Source: Rhizophagus clarus
Lineage: Eukaryota; Glomeromycota; Glomeromycetes; Glomerales; Glomeraceae
Reading direction: 5' to 3'
Assembly (NCBI GenBank): GCA_015698045.1
Contig: BLAL01000160.1
Location: 1,426,001 to 1,490,000, forward strand
DNA: 64,000 nt
The translations under genes were made by a program, and so were the position numbers. Of the stretch, positions 34,201-46,925 are shown in pieces (the first letter of the stretch is position 1; every line of letters starts with the position of its first letter). The notes under the pieces were generated by a model. The model saw only the letters and a list, made by a program, of their open reading frames with translations. It did not search any database and was not told the origin of the DNA.

Positions 34201-35813
34201 AAAAAAAAAAATATCGTAGAGGGAACTTGAGAGTATTAAATGTGCATGTTCTCCAAAATATTTAACAAAATAAGCTTCTGCGTCATCATATTAGGAAACG
34301 CGGTCTTAGTTAAATACGCATTATACAAATGGACCTTATACTTTCTAAGTAAATCGCGGATATATTTATCAGAAAAGTTATACTTTGTGAATAAGTAGTG
34401 ACTCATAAGACTTGATAAGTAGCTAGAAAAAAATTTTATTCATCAGTAAGGATCAGGTTAGAAAATATCTCTTTAGTTATTTTAATTTACTAATAATTAT
34501 TATCACGTATACTATTAAAGTTAATTTTTAATTTGTTTTTCATTCTAATGTATTTTTCTCCTTGTAATTATTTATTTGCTGTATTATGTAAGTTATGCCA
34601 CTTCAGCGGTCTACTGATTTTGGTTTAATAATAGATGAGTCATAAATTTAATTTGGGTATGGCTGCTGGTAAGACTACTTATAATGTAAAGAGTATGTAA
34701 TTTAAAATTTTACATTCAACTTCCAATCTTTTCTAAGAAGTAGGAAAAAATCACTGTGAAAAAGCATCCATGTTAACAATATACGAGTTACTATGAACAT
34801 AATCAATATTCATAACAGTGAAAATATTTGATGTATTCGTGTATATATTGATTGTGTATTGATTGTGGAATTAGTTCAAGATAAAAAAAAAATAACAAAG
34901 AAATAAAAATGTGTGAATGAATTTTCTAAATTTGCTTATAAAAATTGTAAAAATAGGTTGTTTTTCAAATGAAATATAATTCACATTACAAAAAAATCAT
35001 ATTGCAACGTATTTACTTATTGTCTTGATGATCGTTTCACTTCATTCGCTTCATTAGAACGACTATTTTGTACCTACAACTTTAAAGAAACTATCATTAA
35101 TGTGTTGGAATGATGAAAACTATATGTGAATTATGTAATTACATATATACTTGATATTAAAGAAAAATTCCAACCATTATGTTTATATTTTGATTCGTTG
35201 CGATTTTGTGTTTTACATGTCACTGGATCATAAATGTGAAATACTACGATTCCAAAAAATTCTTAACACCAAATGCGATTATGTATTATGCACGAATACG
35301 GGTAACTTGGTTTTTCTAAATATTCAACATTTCTATTTATTCATGCTTATTAGTCAATCACCTTTGATATGAGCTAAGTATCGTAAAATATAAATTACAT
35401 TCCTTCCAAATAAGACAAAAGAAATAATTCTCCTGCGGAAAGGTTTACATATAAAATTTTTTAGACACTATCATACTGTGAATTGTTTAAGCAAAGAAAT
35501 GTAATATAATTATTAGTTCTATAATGACTAAATATTTACATATTTTTGGCACCTAATATATTCATATAAATTATTGCATCTAAACGGTTATATAACTAAC
35601 AAAACTTAATAGTAATTAAATCAAAAGACAAAATAAAAATGATATGAGATACTGTATATTATTTCAAAATGAAAAATCCTTTATTATATTATGTATTGCT
35701 ATCATAATCGTAATACGTACAGTATATAAATGTATTTCTAAATTCTATTATGACACAATTAGCAAACAGATAAAATTTTGTAGTCTATATTAAGATGAGT
35801 AAATTCAAATTAT
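34201..35813. other. gene-free stretch
   Basis: AT-rich, no supported gene. The frame at 35151-35372 lacks an ATG and has no recognisable product. Confidence 0.45.
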
Positions 35814-37319
35814 CTATATGTTCATAAGTTTAATTACTCCCTCATTTTTATATTTGTCGATTATTTTCTTATATGAATCAAATGAATCATCGCTTTCATA
35901 AGAATAAGGCTCCTCTATATTTATAGAAATTGCAGGTCGTCCTTTCCATTTTTCAAGGAATGTTTCCAAGGCTTCTAAAGAAAATTTAATGTTGTATGGA
36001 ATGTCAATATCTCTTAGATCTTTTGATGCTTCTCTAGTTATCACATTTGCCAAGTAATCACCATATTCTAATTCATTATCTTCATCACAATATGTACCTT
36101 TAAAATCTAATGATCGCAATTTTTGACATTTTTTAAGTAATTTCTCAAATTCAATAAGATGACTCTCCAATAATGGAAACACAGGAATTGCCAAATATTC
36201 AATTAAAATACAATTTTCATAAATTGTCCGAATGAAATTAAGTGTGTCATCATTAAACTTATCATTATCCCAGTAATATTCACGTATCCATAATTCTCTA
36301 AGATTTGAACTATTCTTCATTATGCAAGTAGCCTGATAAATATCCATTCTTTCTAAATCAAGGATCTCAAGATTATCATAAGCTATCATTTCCAATTTTT
36401 TATTAAAATCATCATTTTTTAAAAATATAGGTGAATATGTATCTATCAATTTTAAATTATGAAGTTCCAAGAGTGTGTATTGTAGAAATGTATAATCATA
36501 AGCATTGTAAATATTGTAAATATTTTCATTATCAACGGAATCTCCATAATCAAACTGAAGGCTTATCACAAATTCATTAAGAGTATTTCCATGTTTTTTT
36601 AATATATTGAAAATTTCTGTATAAGGATCTTCTAATTTTAATTGATACATATAATATTCTTTATAAATATCATCCAACCATTTAAAACATTTTAAATTTT
36701 TTTGAAATTCAACCAATTTAGTAATTCCATGATTAACTTCTAAGCTTTTATTAATAACGATAATACTTTGTATTCGTTGACAAACATGTGCTAATTTGTA
36801 AAAGTACTCGGGTTTAATAGATGTGTCACATATTAATTCACAAAGTGATTCAAGTTGGACCTTTGCGTCTGGATGATATACTATTGTCTCATTGGTATTA
36901 TAAATATATAAATACTTTATCCTTTGACATTTCTTTATCAACAAACTGTAAATTTCTTCTTGTAATAGAAATAGATTATATCCTGTTGATGATCCAATGG
37001 AAATTATTTCATCTATAATTTTTACATCAATACTCCTACAAAAAAACAAATAATCAAATGCAAGTGTTTGGTATGAAATTTGAATTCCTCCTTTTGTTAA
37101 AAATTCTTTAACATTATTGGGTAAATATGAAGTAATGATGGAATATAACGAATTTTTGTTACAATAATTAATAGCATAGTGCCAAGGTCTCCTCCATAAA
37201 ATTGGGATCACGGTTTCACACCAAAGTTTATTAACCGTTAAGAACGAAAAGAGAATTTTTGAACTATAATGTAATTCCTCAAATATCAAAAAAAGAATAT
37301 CTTTATTAAGTTTGGACAT
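35814..37319 (-). CDS. F-box / leucine-rich-like protein, copy 1
   Basis: Intronless, 501 residues. Residues 1-45 are an F-box (MSKLNKDILFLIFEELHYSS, then FLTVNKLWCETVIPILWRRPW), the module that binds Skp1 in SCF ubiquitin ligases. The rest is made of irregular leucine-rich-like segments (SLCELICDTS, LLELHNLKLI, NLEILDLERMDIY, NLRELWIREYYWD, KLRSLDFKGTY, LEALETFLEKWKGRPA) of the kind that bind substrate. It therefore probably marks target proteins for ubiquitination; the target is unknown. It is clearly paralogous along its whole length with the genes at 49726, 52585 and 57600, but sits 12 kb away from them and is the most diverged intact copy. A TATA-like box lies 75-84 bases upstream of the ATG. 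Confidence 0.85.
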   Translation of the reverse strand: MSKLNKDILFLIFEELHYSSKILFSFLTVNKLWCETVIPILWRRPWHYAINYCNKNSLYSIITSYLPNNVKEFLTKGGIQISYQTLAFDYLFFCRSIDVKIIDEIISIGSSTGYNLFLLQEEIYSLLIKKCQRIKYLYIYNTNETIVYHPDAKVQLESLCELICDTSIKPEYFYKLAHVCQRIQSIIVINKSLEVNHGITKLVEFQKNLKCFKWLDDIYKEYYMYQLKLEDPYTEIFNILKKHGNTLNEFVISLQFDYGDSVDNENIYNIYNAYDYTFLQYTLLELHNLKLIDTYSPIFLKNDDFNKKLEMIAYDNLEILDLERMDIYQATCIMKNSSNLRELWIREYYWDNDKFNDDTLNFIRTIYENCILIEYLAIPVFPLLESHLIEFEKLLKKCQKLRSLDFKGTYCDEDNELEYGDYLANVITREASKDLRDIDIPYNIKFSLEALETFLEKWKGRPAISINIEEPYSYESDDSFDSYKKIIDKYKNEGVIKLMNI

Positions 37320-37393
37320 TTTCCTTTTTTGTTTTAAAAAAAGAAAGAAAGAAGTGAAAAGAAAAAAGAAATGACTAAAAAAAAATGAGGTAC

Positions 37394-37403
37394 TTTATAT
37401 AAA
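37394..37403 (-). promoter_or_regulatory. TATA box of F-box copy 1
   Basis: TTTATATAAA, a self-complementary TATA box, about 75-84 bases before the ATG and separated from it by a C/T-rich leader on the coding strand. Confidence 0.5.
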
Positions 37404-37410
37404 ACTTATG

Positions 37411-37465
37411 ATGTGCGCAGTTACACGGTTTAAAATTAGTAGTAGATCACGCAAAATTCGGTTAT
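37411..37465 (-). promoter_or_regulatory. conserved upstream block, F-box copy 1
   Basis: In plus-strand order: GTTACACGGTTTAAAATT, a short gap, then GTAGATCACGCAAAATT. The same two words in the same order lie upstream of F-box copies 2, 3 and 5. It is probably a shared regulatory segment or simply duplicated flank. Confidence 0.4.
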
Positions 37466-37514
37466 TGAAGTCCATGTGGCACAAACAAGTTCATATGTAC
37501 AGGATTCAGAAAGC

Positions 37515-37665
37515 TACACGTGAATGTCGCGTTCGCGTTGTTCATATTTAGGACATTTTTTTTGAGTGATCTGATCCGTGTCACTTGTACTATCATGGTA
37601 GTGTGGTAACTGGCATGACTGCTTCCGTTCTGTAGCAAGTCTAAAAAGAGAAATCAAACGCCTAC
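37515..37665 (+). repeat. dispersed diverged repeat, copy B (pair at 6455-6600)
   Basis: Same order of blocks as copy A: CACGTGA, TTCATATTTAGG, TTTTTTTTGAGTG with CTGATC, TGTCACT, GTGTGGTAA, AATCAAACG. It lies some 200-350 bases upstream of F-box copy 1. Confidence 0.4.
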
Positions 37666-38950
37666 GTTTTGCACTTTTTTGTTTCATCCGAAAAATTAGT
37701 TTTGTTAAGTTACTTCGGAATCGACAAAATTATTTCATCGACAATGAAAATCGATAGGCCGACGCACTATCTTGTTTTGGATACAAATAAGGATAAATGT
37801 ACCTATTGCAGGTCGATGTCTAGTGTGTTTCCTCAGGTTATTGTTGTAGAGGAAACCCACTGTTATTGGTAATAAAAAATTATAGCAACAATGTCATCAA
37901 TCCATTAACAACAAATAAACTATCAATTTCAACTTCTGAGAGTATTCCAAATGACATGAACACATAAAAGTAACAATGCAGAAACAATAAATATAAAGTC
38001 ACGTGACAGTGATGTCATTGACTTGATCCATTCATGTCTGACCCGTCCCTACCATCTATCTTCAACTCCTTCGCTATTGGTCAGGTATTTTATCTATTAC
38101 TATTTTACTGTATTTACTACTATGATATTTCTTTACTTATGATTTCACTTCATATTCTTACAGAATTTTTGAAACAAATCTTGTGATAATTGACCGAGTC
38201 TCCATGAATTTCCGGAATACCTACACGGTGCAAAAAAAATAGTGTTAATAGTTTTTTTAAAAGGAGATTAAGGTTTAAGAGAAATCATTTTCAAAGGATC
38301 ACCCACACAATTACGTCTGGCACATTTGGAAGGTCATTTAAAGTAAGATATGTTATTCATTTCACAAGGACATTAGGAAAATACAGTTGTAGGCGAACTG
38401 CTTGCTCGTATGCCAGCTAGTGGGTTGATCCTCGTTTCAGTTAATCCCGAGGGATTTTGTGTCTGATTGCACTTTAGCAAATAGAACTTTAGAGGTCAAG
38501 GGTGATCCTTGTGAGACGAGATGTTATCTCGTGAGGAAAGGTGCTTCCTATCTCCAAAATGCACATCTGAAATCTGTCAAAATTGTATTCTTCCAACTGT
38601 TCATGTACATTATGGCAACTTAATTTTTTGGTTATTTGATCTTTAAGTACGAGAAAATGGAACGAGAAATTACAATAGTTATTACGTTGAATTAAACTAG
38701 CTTAATAAGTCTTAACATGTCTGTCTTATTATAATGATTACTTATCACCTAATTTACTATTCCATTGATCCGTAATAAGTTATGCATTACGTGGTCCAGC
38801 ATTCCAGCCTTGAATCACTCTATTTACAAATTGCAATGCTTATTTTATTACTGATATTTGAGCAAGATTTTTAATATTTATAAAATTACAAATTTATTTC
38901 GTATTCATGCATAATGACAATTTTTTTGGGAAATGTTTAGAATTATAGTA

Positions 38951-39186
38951 GGACCCAGAAATATATATATAGGGGTCAGGTCCAGCCAAAAAAAATTTAT
39001 TATTAGCTGTACGCATTTTTTCAGGGCCGGAATTACAATAATGCTAGCCAGTTTCTAAATTAAGAAATACATCTTTGGCTAGCATTATCGAAAATTATCT
39101 AAAGAAGGAAAGATCTACATAATTTTTTTTTTTGGGACTATTGTACGCAAACTCAAACCTGACCCCTGTATATATATTTCTGGTCC
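38951..39186. mobile_element. TA-flanked inverted-repeat element with inner hairpin
   Basis: The left end GGACCCAGAAATATATAT continues ATAGGGGTCAGGT. The right end complements to GGACCAGAAATATATATA then CAGGGGTCAGGT, about 30 bases with few mismatches. TA lies directly outside both ends (38949-38950 and 39187-39188), as in Stowaway/mariner-type miniature elements. Inside, AATGCTAGCCA and TGGCTAGCATT (about 39041-39087) form a perfect 11-bp stem. No coding capacity in its 236 bases. Confidence 0.65.
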
Positions 39187-39963
39187 TATAAAATTGTATA
39201 ATTATTATTTTACTTCAAAATTTCCAACTTTTAATTATGTATCATATTGCAAAGTTCTATCCAACTTACTATATTTTATTACAAGTTTTAGAATCTTTTT
39301 ACCTAGGAATTCAAAAAAGGTTCTGATAAATGTATTGATGATTGCTGTTTACTAATTCCTAATTTCTTTTGTATTGTTCAACAATTTCAACATTGAAACA
39401 TTGAAACATATTAGAAACATTCATCATTAAGAAATAAATTGCTAAATGTCAAACGTAAGGACTAAGATCAGAGGACTGGTCCAAACTTTGTCCGGTGAGA
39501 AATTACCAAATTTTGTATACAGAATTAATTTTTTGTATTTTTTTTTTTTTTTTTAAAAAAAAACTGCGTATTTTTGTTATAAATTTCTTTGTGAAAACAA
39601 TCAATTAGCAGCAAAATCCACCTGTTATTGAATTATTTGCACATGTTGACAATTTATTTGTTCATGCAAATTACTGCTTTGTCAAATAAAAAGGAAACAT
39701 TTTAATATATAATTTAAGATAATATTTTAGGTATTCAATTGCTATTAATATTTATCAGGAATAATTATAATATCTGATATCAAATTTAGTTAATAATACT
39801 AAGTAGTAAATCTTTAAAAGCATATTTTGAATATTTGTTAAATAAATTGCAAATAAAAGTAAAATTGTAAACAATCATTATTTCTATAATTATTGACTTT
39901 ATTGTGAAATCTGACATTTTCTACTATATGATAAATATCTAATGCGACGAATAAATGGATTAA

Positions 39964-42909
39964 TTATATCTTACAATCCAAACACTTAGAATTTTCAGTA
40001 AGATTGCGACTTGTATAATATGCTTGTGGATGAGATTGTATGATAGTAGAAATAGTAGAAATATTAGTTTTTTCTTGTACTAAAGCATTGTTTGCTTCTA
40101 CAAATTCATACATATCATTTTTTAATTCGTTATCAAGATTAGGTACCAAAAACTTATAATTTCCACCCTTATTTATTCTATAATATTCATTAGTGCATCT
40201 AACCCATTCGGATATTTTATATTCAAGCTCTGTTATGGTTGGTCTATTTTCTGGATCTGAATCCCAACATTTTCTCATTAAATCTACATAACATTTTGGA
40301 GTATCTCCCATAATTTCAGGACGTTCTCCTTTACAAATATTTGAACTAAGTTGAAGATCATGTGCTTTATGATTAAAGGGAGGAATACCTGATGTAAATT
40401 CCCACATTATCATTGAAAAACTATAAATATCGCTCGCTGGAGTATATGGTTTGTTTCTTAATATTTCAGGTGCCATATAAGGCATAACTCCATAAATTTC
40501 ATTATCTTTTTTATCAGAATCTTGTAATTCACTTATAGGTTTACATAATCCTAAATCAATAATAAATATTTCACTATAATTATCTGACATTAAAATATTA
40601 CCATCATGAAAATCACCATGAGTTAAATGTGATTCATGAATTACTTTAAGTCCCGATGTAATTTTTTTCAATAATTGTAACTTGTCCTGCCATTTAAATT
40701 TAATTATATCAGATAAACATTTTCTTAAACTTCCTTTTTTTGCATAACTCATTACTATTATATAATCTAAATTATTTGGATCTTGAGTAATTCCAAAGAT
40801 TTGAATAATTTTTGAAAATGATTTCTTCTGGCAGTTATAATGATATTTCCACTATATAAATAATAATAATAACAAATTATTAATTTTTTATAAAATAAAT
40901 CAATAAATAAAAAAAATAAATAATTTGCTTAAATATAAATATTATACCTCGTTCAGAAATTTACTGTTTAAACATGATGAATTATTAAGTATTTTAAGTA
41001 TAACCTCATAACCCGCTTGAAAATTCCATCTATTCCATTGTAGCTCACCAAAATTCCAACTGTCAATAGGTCCATCTAACCAGATAGCTTTATGAATTTT
41101 GCTAAATCCTCCTTTATCATGATAACTAATATTTGACAATTTATTATAAGGTATCCACTCTAAAACTTCATAACTATTTTTAGCATTTAGTTGTGCTTCT
41201 TGAATAAATTTGTCAATAAATTCATTTTTACTAGTCCACTTTGAAAAATCTTGTTTAAATTGCTTAGAGTTACATTGTTGACACCATTGATAATTGCTAT
41301 ACGGTTGTTTGCATTCATCACATGATTCAACTTCAAATTTAAAACTTCCTTTACTACTAACTTCTACTTTTTGACGCCAGTAAAAGGCTTTTTCTAGATT
41401 CTTTTCTATTCCTTTTCCATTGTAATAACAATTGCCTAAATTAAACATTGCATTAATCTGATCTTTTTCTGCTGCTTTTTGATACCAGTAAAAGGCTTTT
41501 TCTAAATTCTTTTCTATACCTTCTCCATTATGATAATGATTTGCTAAATTATTCATTGCTAATTCATTATCATTTTCTGCTGCTTTTTGAAACCAGTAAA
41601 AGGCTTTTTCTAAATTTTTTTCTATGCCTTCTCCATTATGATAATGATTTGCTAAATTATTCATTGCTATTTCATATCCATTTTCTGCTGCTTTTTTAAA
41701 CCAGTAAAAGGCTTTTTCTAAATTCTTTTCTGTACCTTCTTCATTGTGATAACAAACGCCTAAACTATTCATTGCTATTTCATTACCATTTTCTGCTGCT
41801 TGTTGAGACCAGTAAAAGGCTTTTTCTGAATTCTTTTCTGTTTCTAATCCATTTACATAAAAATAAACTAAATTATTCATTGCTAATCCATCACCATTTT
41901 CTGCTGCTTTTTGATACCAATAAAAGGCTTTTGATAAATTCTTTTCTGTGCCTTCTCCATTGTGATAACAAATGGCTAAATTATTCATTGCTATTTCATA
42001 ACCATTTTCTGCTGCTTTTTGAAACCAGTAAAAGGCTTTTTCTAAATTTTTTTCTGTACCTTCTCCATCGTAATAACAACTGCCCAAATTATTCATTGCT
42101 ATTTTATTACCATTTTCTGCTGCTTTTTGATACCAGTAAAAGGCTTTTTTTAAATTCTTTTCTGTGCCTTTTCCATTGTCATAACAATTGCCTAAATTAT
42201 TCATTGCTATTTCATAACCATTTTCTGCTGCTTTTTGATACCAGTAAAAGGCTTTTTCTAAATTCTTTTCTGTGCCTTTTCCATTGTCATAACAATTGCC
42301 TAAATTATTCATTGCTATTTCATAACCATTTTCTGCTGCTTTTTGATACCAGTAAAAGGCTTTTTCTAAATTCTTTTCTGTGCCTTTTCCATTGTCATAA
42401 CAATTGCCTAAATTACGCATTGCATTAATCTGATCTTTTTCTGCTGCTTTTTGATACCAGTAAAAGGCTTTTTCTAAATTCTTTTCTGTACCTTCTCCAT
42501 TGTAATAACAACTGCCCAAATTATTCATTGCTATTTCATAACCATTTTCTGCTGCTTGTTGATACCAGTAAAAGGCTTTTTCTAAATTCTTTTCTGTACC
42601 TTCTCCATTGTAATAACAACTGCCCAAATTATTCATTGCTATTTCATAACCATTTTCTGCTGCTTTTTGATACCAGTAAAAAGCTTTTTCTAAGTTCTTT
42701 TCTGTTCCTTCTCCATTTTCATAACAAGTGGCTAAATTATTCATTGCTATTTCATAACCATTTTCTGCTGCTTTTTGATACCAGTAAAAAGCTTTTTCTA
42801 AGTTCTTTTCTGTTCCTTCTCCATTTTTATAACAAGTGGCTAAATTATTCATTGCTTCTTTATCACCATTTTCTGTTGCTTTTTCTATCTTTTTTAGACT
42901 ATTTGACAT
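39964..42909 (-). CDS. Sel1-repeat protein kinase fusion
   Basis: Two exons: 42909-40948 and 40851-39964. The intron 40947-40852 has donor GTATAA and acceptor TATATAG, in phase 0. The product is about 949 residues. Residues 8-515 are 14 Sel1-like repeats of 36 residues (pattern KAAENGYEIAMNNLGNCY, then GTEKNLEKAFYWYQ), a helical-pair scaffold for protein contacts. A CDECKQPYSNYQWCQQC motif (about 525-545) is a likely small zinc-binding module. The kinase domain follows, with Gly-loop GGFSKIHKA, Lys of VILKIL, the exon junction, catalytic loop HGDFHDGNIL (HGD in place of HRD), DLG in place of DFG, APEI, DIYSFSMIMWE and the final RPT motif. All catalytic residues seem present, so it is probably an active Ser/Thr or Tyr-like kinase. 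Such fusions are greatly expanded in Rhizophagus. The ATG at 42909 follows an A-run. Confidence 0.88.
41364..42888 (-). repeat. 108-bp tandem repeats encoding 14 Sel1 units
   Basis: Fourteen in-frame units of 108 bp. Several neighbours are almost identical at DNA level (for example around 42140-42410), which indicates recent unit duplication or gene conversion within the gene. Units with INAM instead of EIAM (about 42400 and 41450) recur at distant positions and hint at block duplication. Confidence 0.85.
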
Positions 42910-43235
42910 TTTATCTTATTTTTTTTAAAAAAAAATAGTTTTTAAACAAATCTAGGAGACAAAAAACTGTTTAAAGTACAAAATATTTAATTATGTAGTG
43001 TAAATATGCAAAAATGAACATCACATGCGTGGACAAATATATTGCATGTAATCTTACTAGTGATTGTTTTTTTATGGATATTATCACCATTATCGACGAA
43101 GATTTCCGATAGCAGAGTCACCCGATATGATTATCGATGAGATTACGCCAAAATCACCGCCGATAACGCCATTGAAAACCAATGAAATTCATCAACAAAA
43201 AAAAGGCCCTATAAAAAATTTTTGTCGGATATACT

Positions 43236-43303
43236 CACCCCATCAAGGTGATCATCAAAGGTTATAACCTTATTATAACCTTTGATGGGCATCTTGATGG
43301 GGT
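43236..43303. mobile_element. palindromic miniature element, copy 1
   Basis: Nearly the whole 68 bases form one hairpin. CACCCCATCAAGGTGATCAT then CAAAGGTTATAA pairs with TTATAACCTTTG then ATGGGCATCTTGATGGGG. Direct flanks GATATACT (left) and ATATACT (right) look like a 7-8 bp target duplication. The left arm matches the element at 59325-59407 over about 34 bases with one difference. Confidence 0.65.
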
Positions 43304-43310
43304 ATATACT

Positions 43311-45430
43311 TCCGAATTTGCAAATCGACATTAGCTGCGGCCAAAAGCTCACGTGATTATATGGATTAGAGTAGATGCGGGCGAAGATTCTGACAATTCC
43401 TCTCTGAGGACTCGGATGGAGCAGCTTGGACTGGACTGTTGAAGTGTGGGGATGCTTCCGTTGGATCTAGCAAGTAAGAATATAAGAGGGTTGACGATTG
43501 GTGGGCATCGGGTCTACGAAAAGTATCGGGTCTAGATAGATAGATATATAGTAGACTAGCAACTAAATAATTTCTCCTTTATCTACGACGTTTAACCTCT
43601 GTGGAACCCCCAGTATTAGATTTATTTTTTTTTATGTTTTTTTTTCATTATTTGTATTTTTTTAGATACCATTTGAAAAACAGTGGCTTTGATGTATAGG
43701 TGCATTTATTTGTTTCGCCTAAATCCGAGCTTGCGCGGTCTTTCGTGCTCGTCTTAGGGTGACGACAAAATTGGTCACAAAGATGATTGACATGGCACAG
43801 AATGACAACAAATTTGTCGATCACGTTGATATTATAAATCGTGTGTTTCACAACAATCTTTGGATTATGATATAATTAGTAGCCAATACATTTATGATGT
43901 AAGGATCTTTGATCTGCAAGTGAAAAATAATACACCGATCCACCAAACCAGGTTCCACAAACGTTAAGCTTTTAAATGTTAGAAATAGTACTAGACGGAT
44001 GATCTTGTTAGGTTACTTTGAAAAGTCTGCGAATGTCCAGTTTGCACTGGAACAAACGTTCAGAGTCAATGGTGATAATGGATTGCATAAAAATAAAAAG
44101 AAAGTTTCTTCACCTCAGCTAGTCATACGATGAGTTTTTGGGTTCGTAGAGTAAGAAGAGTTCTCAGGAGAAGAACACTTCAGAAAAATCTGGCAAGAAG
44201 AAGCATGGGAAGAATTCGGCTAGTAGATTTGGAAAGATTTTAGAGTTACTTAAATTATTAGTCTAGTTCTCCAGCCGACTTAATCTCATTGGAAAATAGG
44301 AGTCAGTGAATTTTTAGTTTTATATTAGGATGGGTAGAGGGGTTTTTTTAGTAAAAATGGGAACAGCTTTCAGTGGTAAGTATTCATATTAAACAGAAAT
44401 TTATTGCTAAAGCCTTACTTTTTGTGGCATTATTGTATAGATATAAATATTTTTTTATGTCTAAGCCATTTAATATTATGTAAACAAAGTTTTTTGCGCA
44501 TATTTGCAGGCATTGCACAAAGAACTGTAAGTTTTTAAATAAAAAGACGACTGTTCAAATGATTCATGCTTCAGGTAGTTTGAACTAGTTATTTCATTTA
44601 TTCATTTATTTATTTAACGAAACAAAAATTTATTACCTTTTTGTTTTGGATTTGTTTTCCACTTGGTCGTCATCAATTTTATCAATAATTATTTAACGTA
44701 AGTGATGCGTAACAACAATAATTAAATTACCTAGTGGTAACAACATCCTTCGACCTTCCTTACTATTAGAATTTGGGAATACTACTGTCAGTCATGCACA
44801 ACGCAATTTGGATAGTTTATAAGATATCCACAGAAGTCGCCAGAGACCCGATCAAAAATTGATTATTAAATGAGTCACATGGTATCTCATTTCTTGAATA
44901 AATAATATCATTTACAAATTTCTTTTAACAAAATTCATGAAAAGATGTGTGTATCAATAAAAATTTCATGACTTACTAAAAATAATTACCTGGATGTAAC
45001 GTATTTAACTAACAAACAATTATTTCAAACTATTTCACTTACAGCCGCTTCATGACAAGCGTTTCGCTGACAGGAATATAATTTTTTTTTTATTTGTAAG
45101 AATTTCTTCTTTTTTTTTTTTGGAAAAATTCGCTTTCGATTTTCTTTCTTTTTTTTACTATTTTCATTATAAAATTACATAGCCAGACTACAAATTTTGT
45201 AATTTTCCCGGATAAAAGCATTAGTCTTTGACTTGATACTAGTTTTATGAAATATTTTACAGCTTCAATCATAGAATGAATTTTAGATAGAAAAGAAAAT
45301 AATTTATTTTTATTTAGAATTTGTAATATTAACAAGGGTCGTTATGATCATACTACGTATCCATTTCAGAGTAAAAAATTTAAGTTGTTTTGTAGACTTT
45401 ATTATTAAGATATTAATATTTTAATATTAA
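43311..45430. other. gene-free stretch with small coding-like islands
   Basis: No supported gene. Short less-AT-rich islands (about 43310-43500 and 43960-44300) and a splice-like arrangement near 44370-44530 (GTAAGT, GCAG) suggest very decayed exons, but no product can be read. Confidence 0.35.
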
Positions 45431-46925
45431 CCAATGAAGATTGGGAACAATTACCTTATAATTTGTTAAAATTAAACACGGTCGTACATTAAATTCTTCA
45501 TCACCAAAATCTGTAACTTTAAATTTCTTAATAACACCTAATTTAATATAATTATTAATTATTTTCTATATTTTCATGATATGTATCTAAATTATTTATA
45601 TCATAATTAACAACTACCAAAGAAAGGGATTTTTTCAATTTACAATTTGACCAATTTTTTAAAAAAGATTCTCATTCATCTGGAAATAATTTAAAACATA
45701 CATCAAATAAATGATATAAAATTAATATTAATTCACGAAAATATTTTTGTGAATATTTTAAAATCATTTCTAATGCTTCTTTCTCACATAAATATTCACC
45801 TCCACACCAGATTTTAATACTTTTTAAATCTTGACAATTTTTTAAAAATTATTTTTAATGTTTCTAATTCATTATTTTTAATTCTATGGAAAGTTTTACT
45901 AAATTTGGACAGAATTTAGCAATAGCAAAATTCAATAAATTATTATCACAACCCGTAAATTCACATACTGTATATAAATTTCTTTCAATCTTTTTCCATT
46001 GTTTTCCAAGAAATTTATTAAAATCTCAAATCTTGGACGTGTATGTTGTATTTTCAAAATTTGTAAATGTGGAAAAATAACATTTCGTAAGATTTCGAAA
46101 TCTTCAAAATTTTCACTAAAATTGAAAAACAATCAAATTTCCCGTAAATTTTAAGATTAACAATAAATGATAATGAAATACAATGATAACCTCCAAGAAG
46201 ATCTAATTTAATTAAAGTATTAGGTTAATGATTGAATTATATTCATAAGTTCTTTTTTCATATGATAATAAAATAGTTCTATACCAAAATATTTTAAATT
46301 TTTCTGAGAAGAAATTAAACCTGATAATCCATTTGAAATAAAACCTTTTAAGTCTATATTAATTGATTGTATATTAATAACAGATTTGAGATAAAAAAGA
46401 TAAAACCCGAGAAAATATTTGAATTACAAGTAATCCTGAGAGATTTTTAAGCAATCTTTTGCTCCAGAATATAAAGGAAAAGTTATATTTAAATAATTTA
46501 AAAACAAATCTCTTTAAAGAAGAAAACTGATTCATGAGCATTTTAAATATTTCCTATACAACTATATTTTACTTTCGTAAAGGTTTTGTAATGAAATATT
46601 ATGTTGATTTTTAATAAGTTCTCCAATTTTGTAATGAACTGATAAAACTTTACAAAATGATGCATAATTAAAAGTGGGAATTTTTGAAGTTGGAATAGGA
46701 ATAAAAATTACATTTACATATAAAATTTTTTTTTGGACTCTTTTGAAAGACAAGCAATTAAAGTATTATAATTCCAAACATTTCTCCAAACAATTCTAAT
46801 TGAAATCCCACATCATAAACGATTGACTAATGTGCATGAGTATAAAGTATGTTTATCATCGTTTAAATATTCAAATATTTCATTCAAACAATCAGAAAGT
46901 TTAAATTTATAGTTGTTGATTGTGT
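45430..46925 (-). pseudogene. F-box protein pseudogene, second subfamily
   Basis: On the minus strand the start reads LSDCLNEIFEYLNDDKHTLY, then SCTLVNRL, a TGA where the F-box normally has Trp, then CGISIRIVWRNVWNY. Further pieces follow: SKIPTFNYASFCKVLSVHYKIG, FPHLQILKIQHTRPRFEI with NNGKRLKEIYIQ, then CQDLKSIKIWCGGEYLCEKEAL and LKKSLSLVVVNYDINNLDT. Several frame changes and stops separate them. The module order is that of F-box/RNI proteins common in this fungus, and the sequence differs from the tandem family at 49-59 kb. Clearly non-functional as read. Confidence 0.65.

Larger units (their letters stand above)
37466..39963. other. gene-free stretch between F-box copy 1 and the Sel1-kinase gene
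   Basis: No supported gene; the frame at 37669-37872 has no recognisable product. It contains the dispersed repeat copy B and a miniature element, listed separately. Confidence 0.45.

Noticed and set aside
41772..42938. Two long plus-strand open frames opposite the Sel1 gene
   Set aside because: They are the antisense of 108-bp Sel1 repeats; the periodic Leu/His/Asn-rich translation simply mirrors the repeat unit.
10059..43958. Shared 16-base word ACCAAACCAGGTTCCA at about 10059 and 43943
   Set aside because: Flanking sequence does not align on either side; one short match of this size could be chance.
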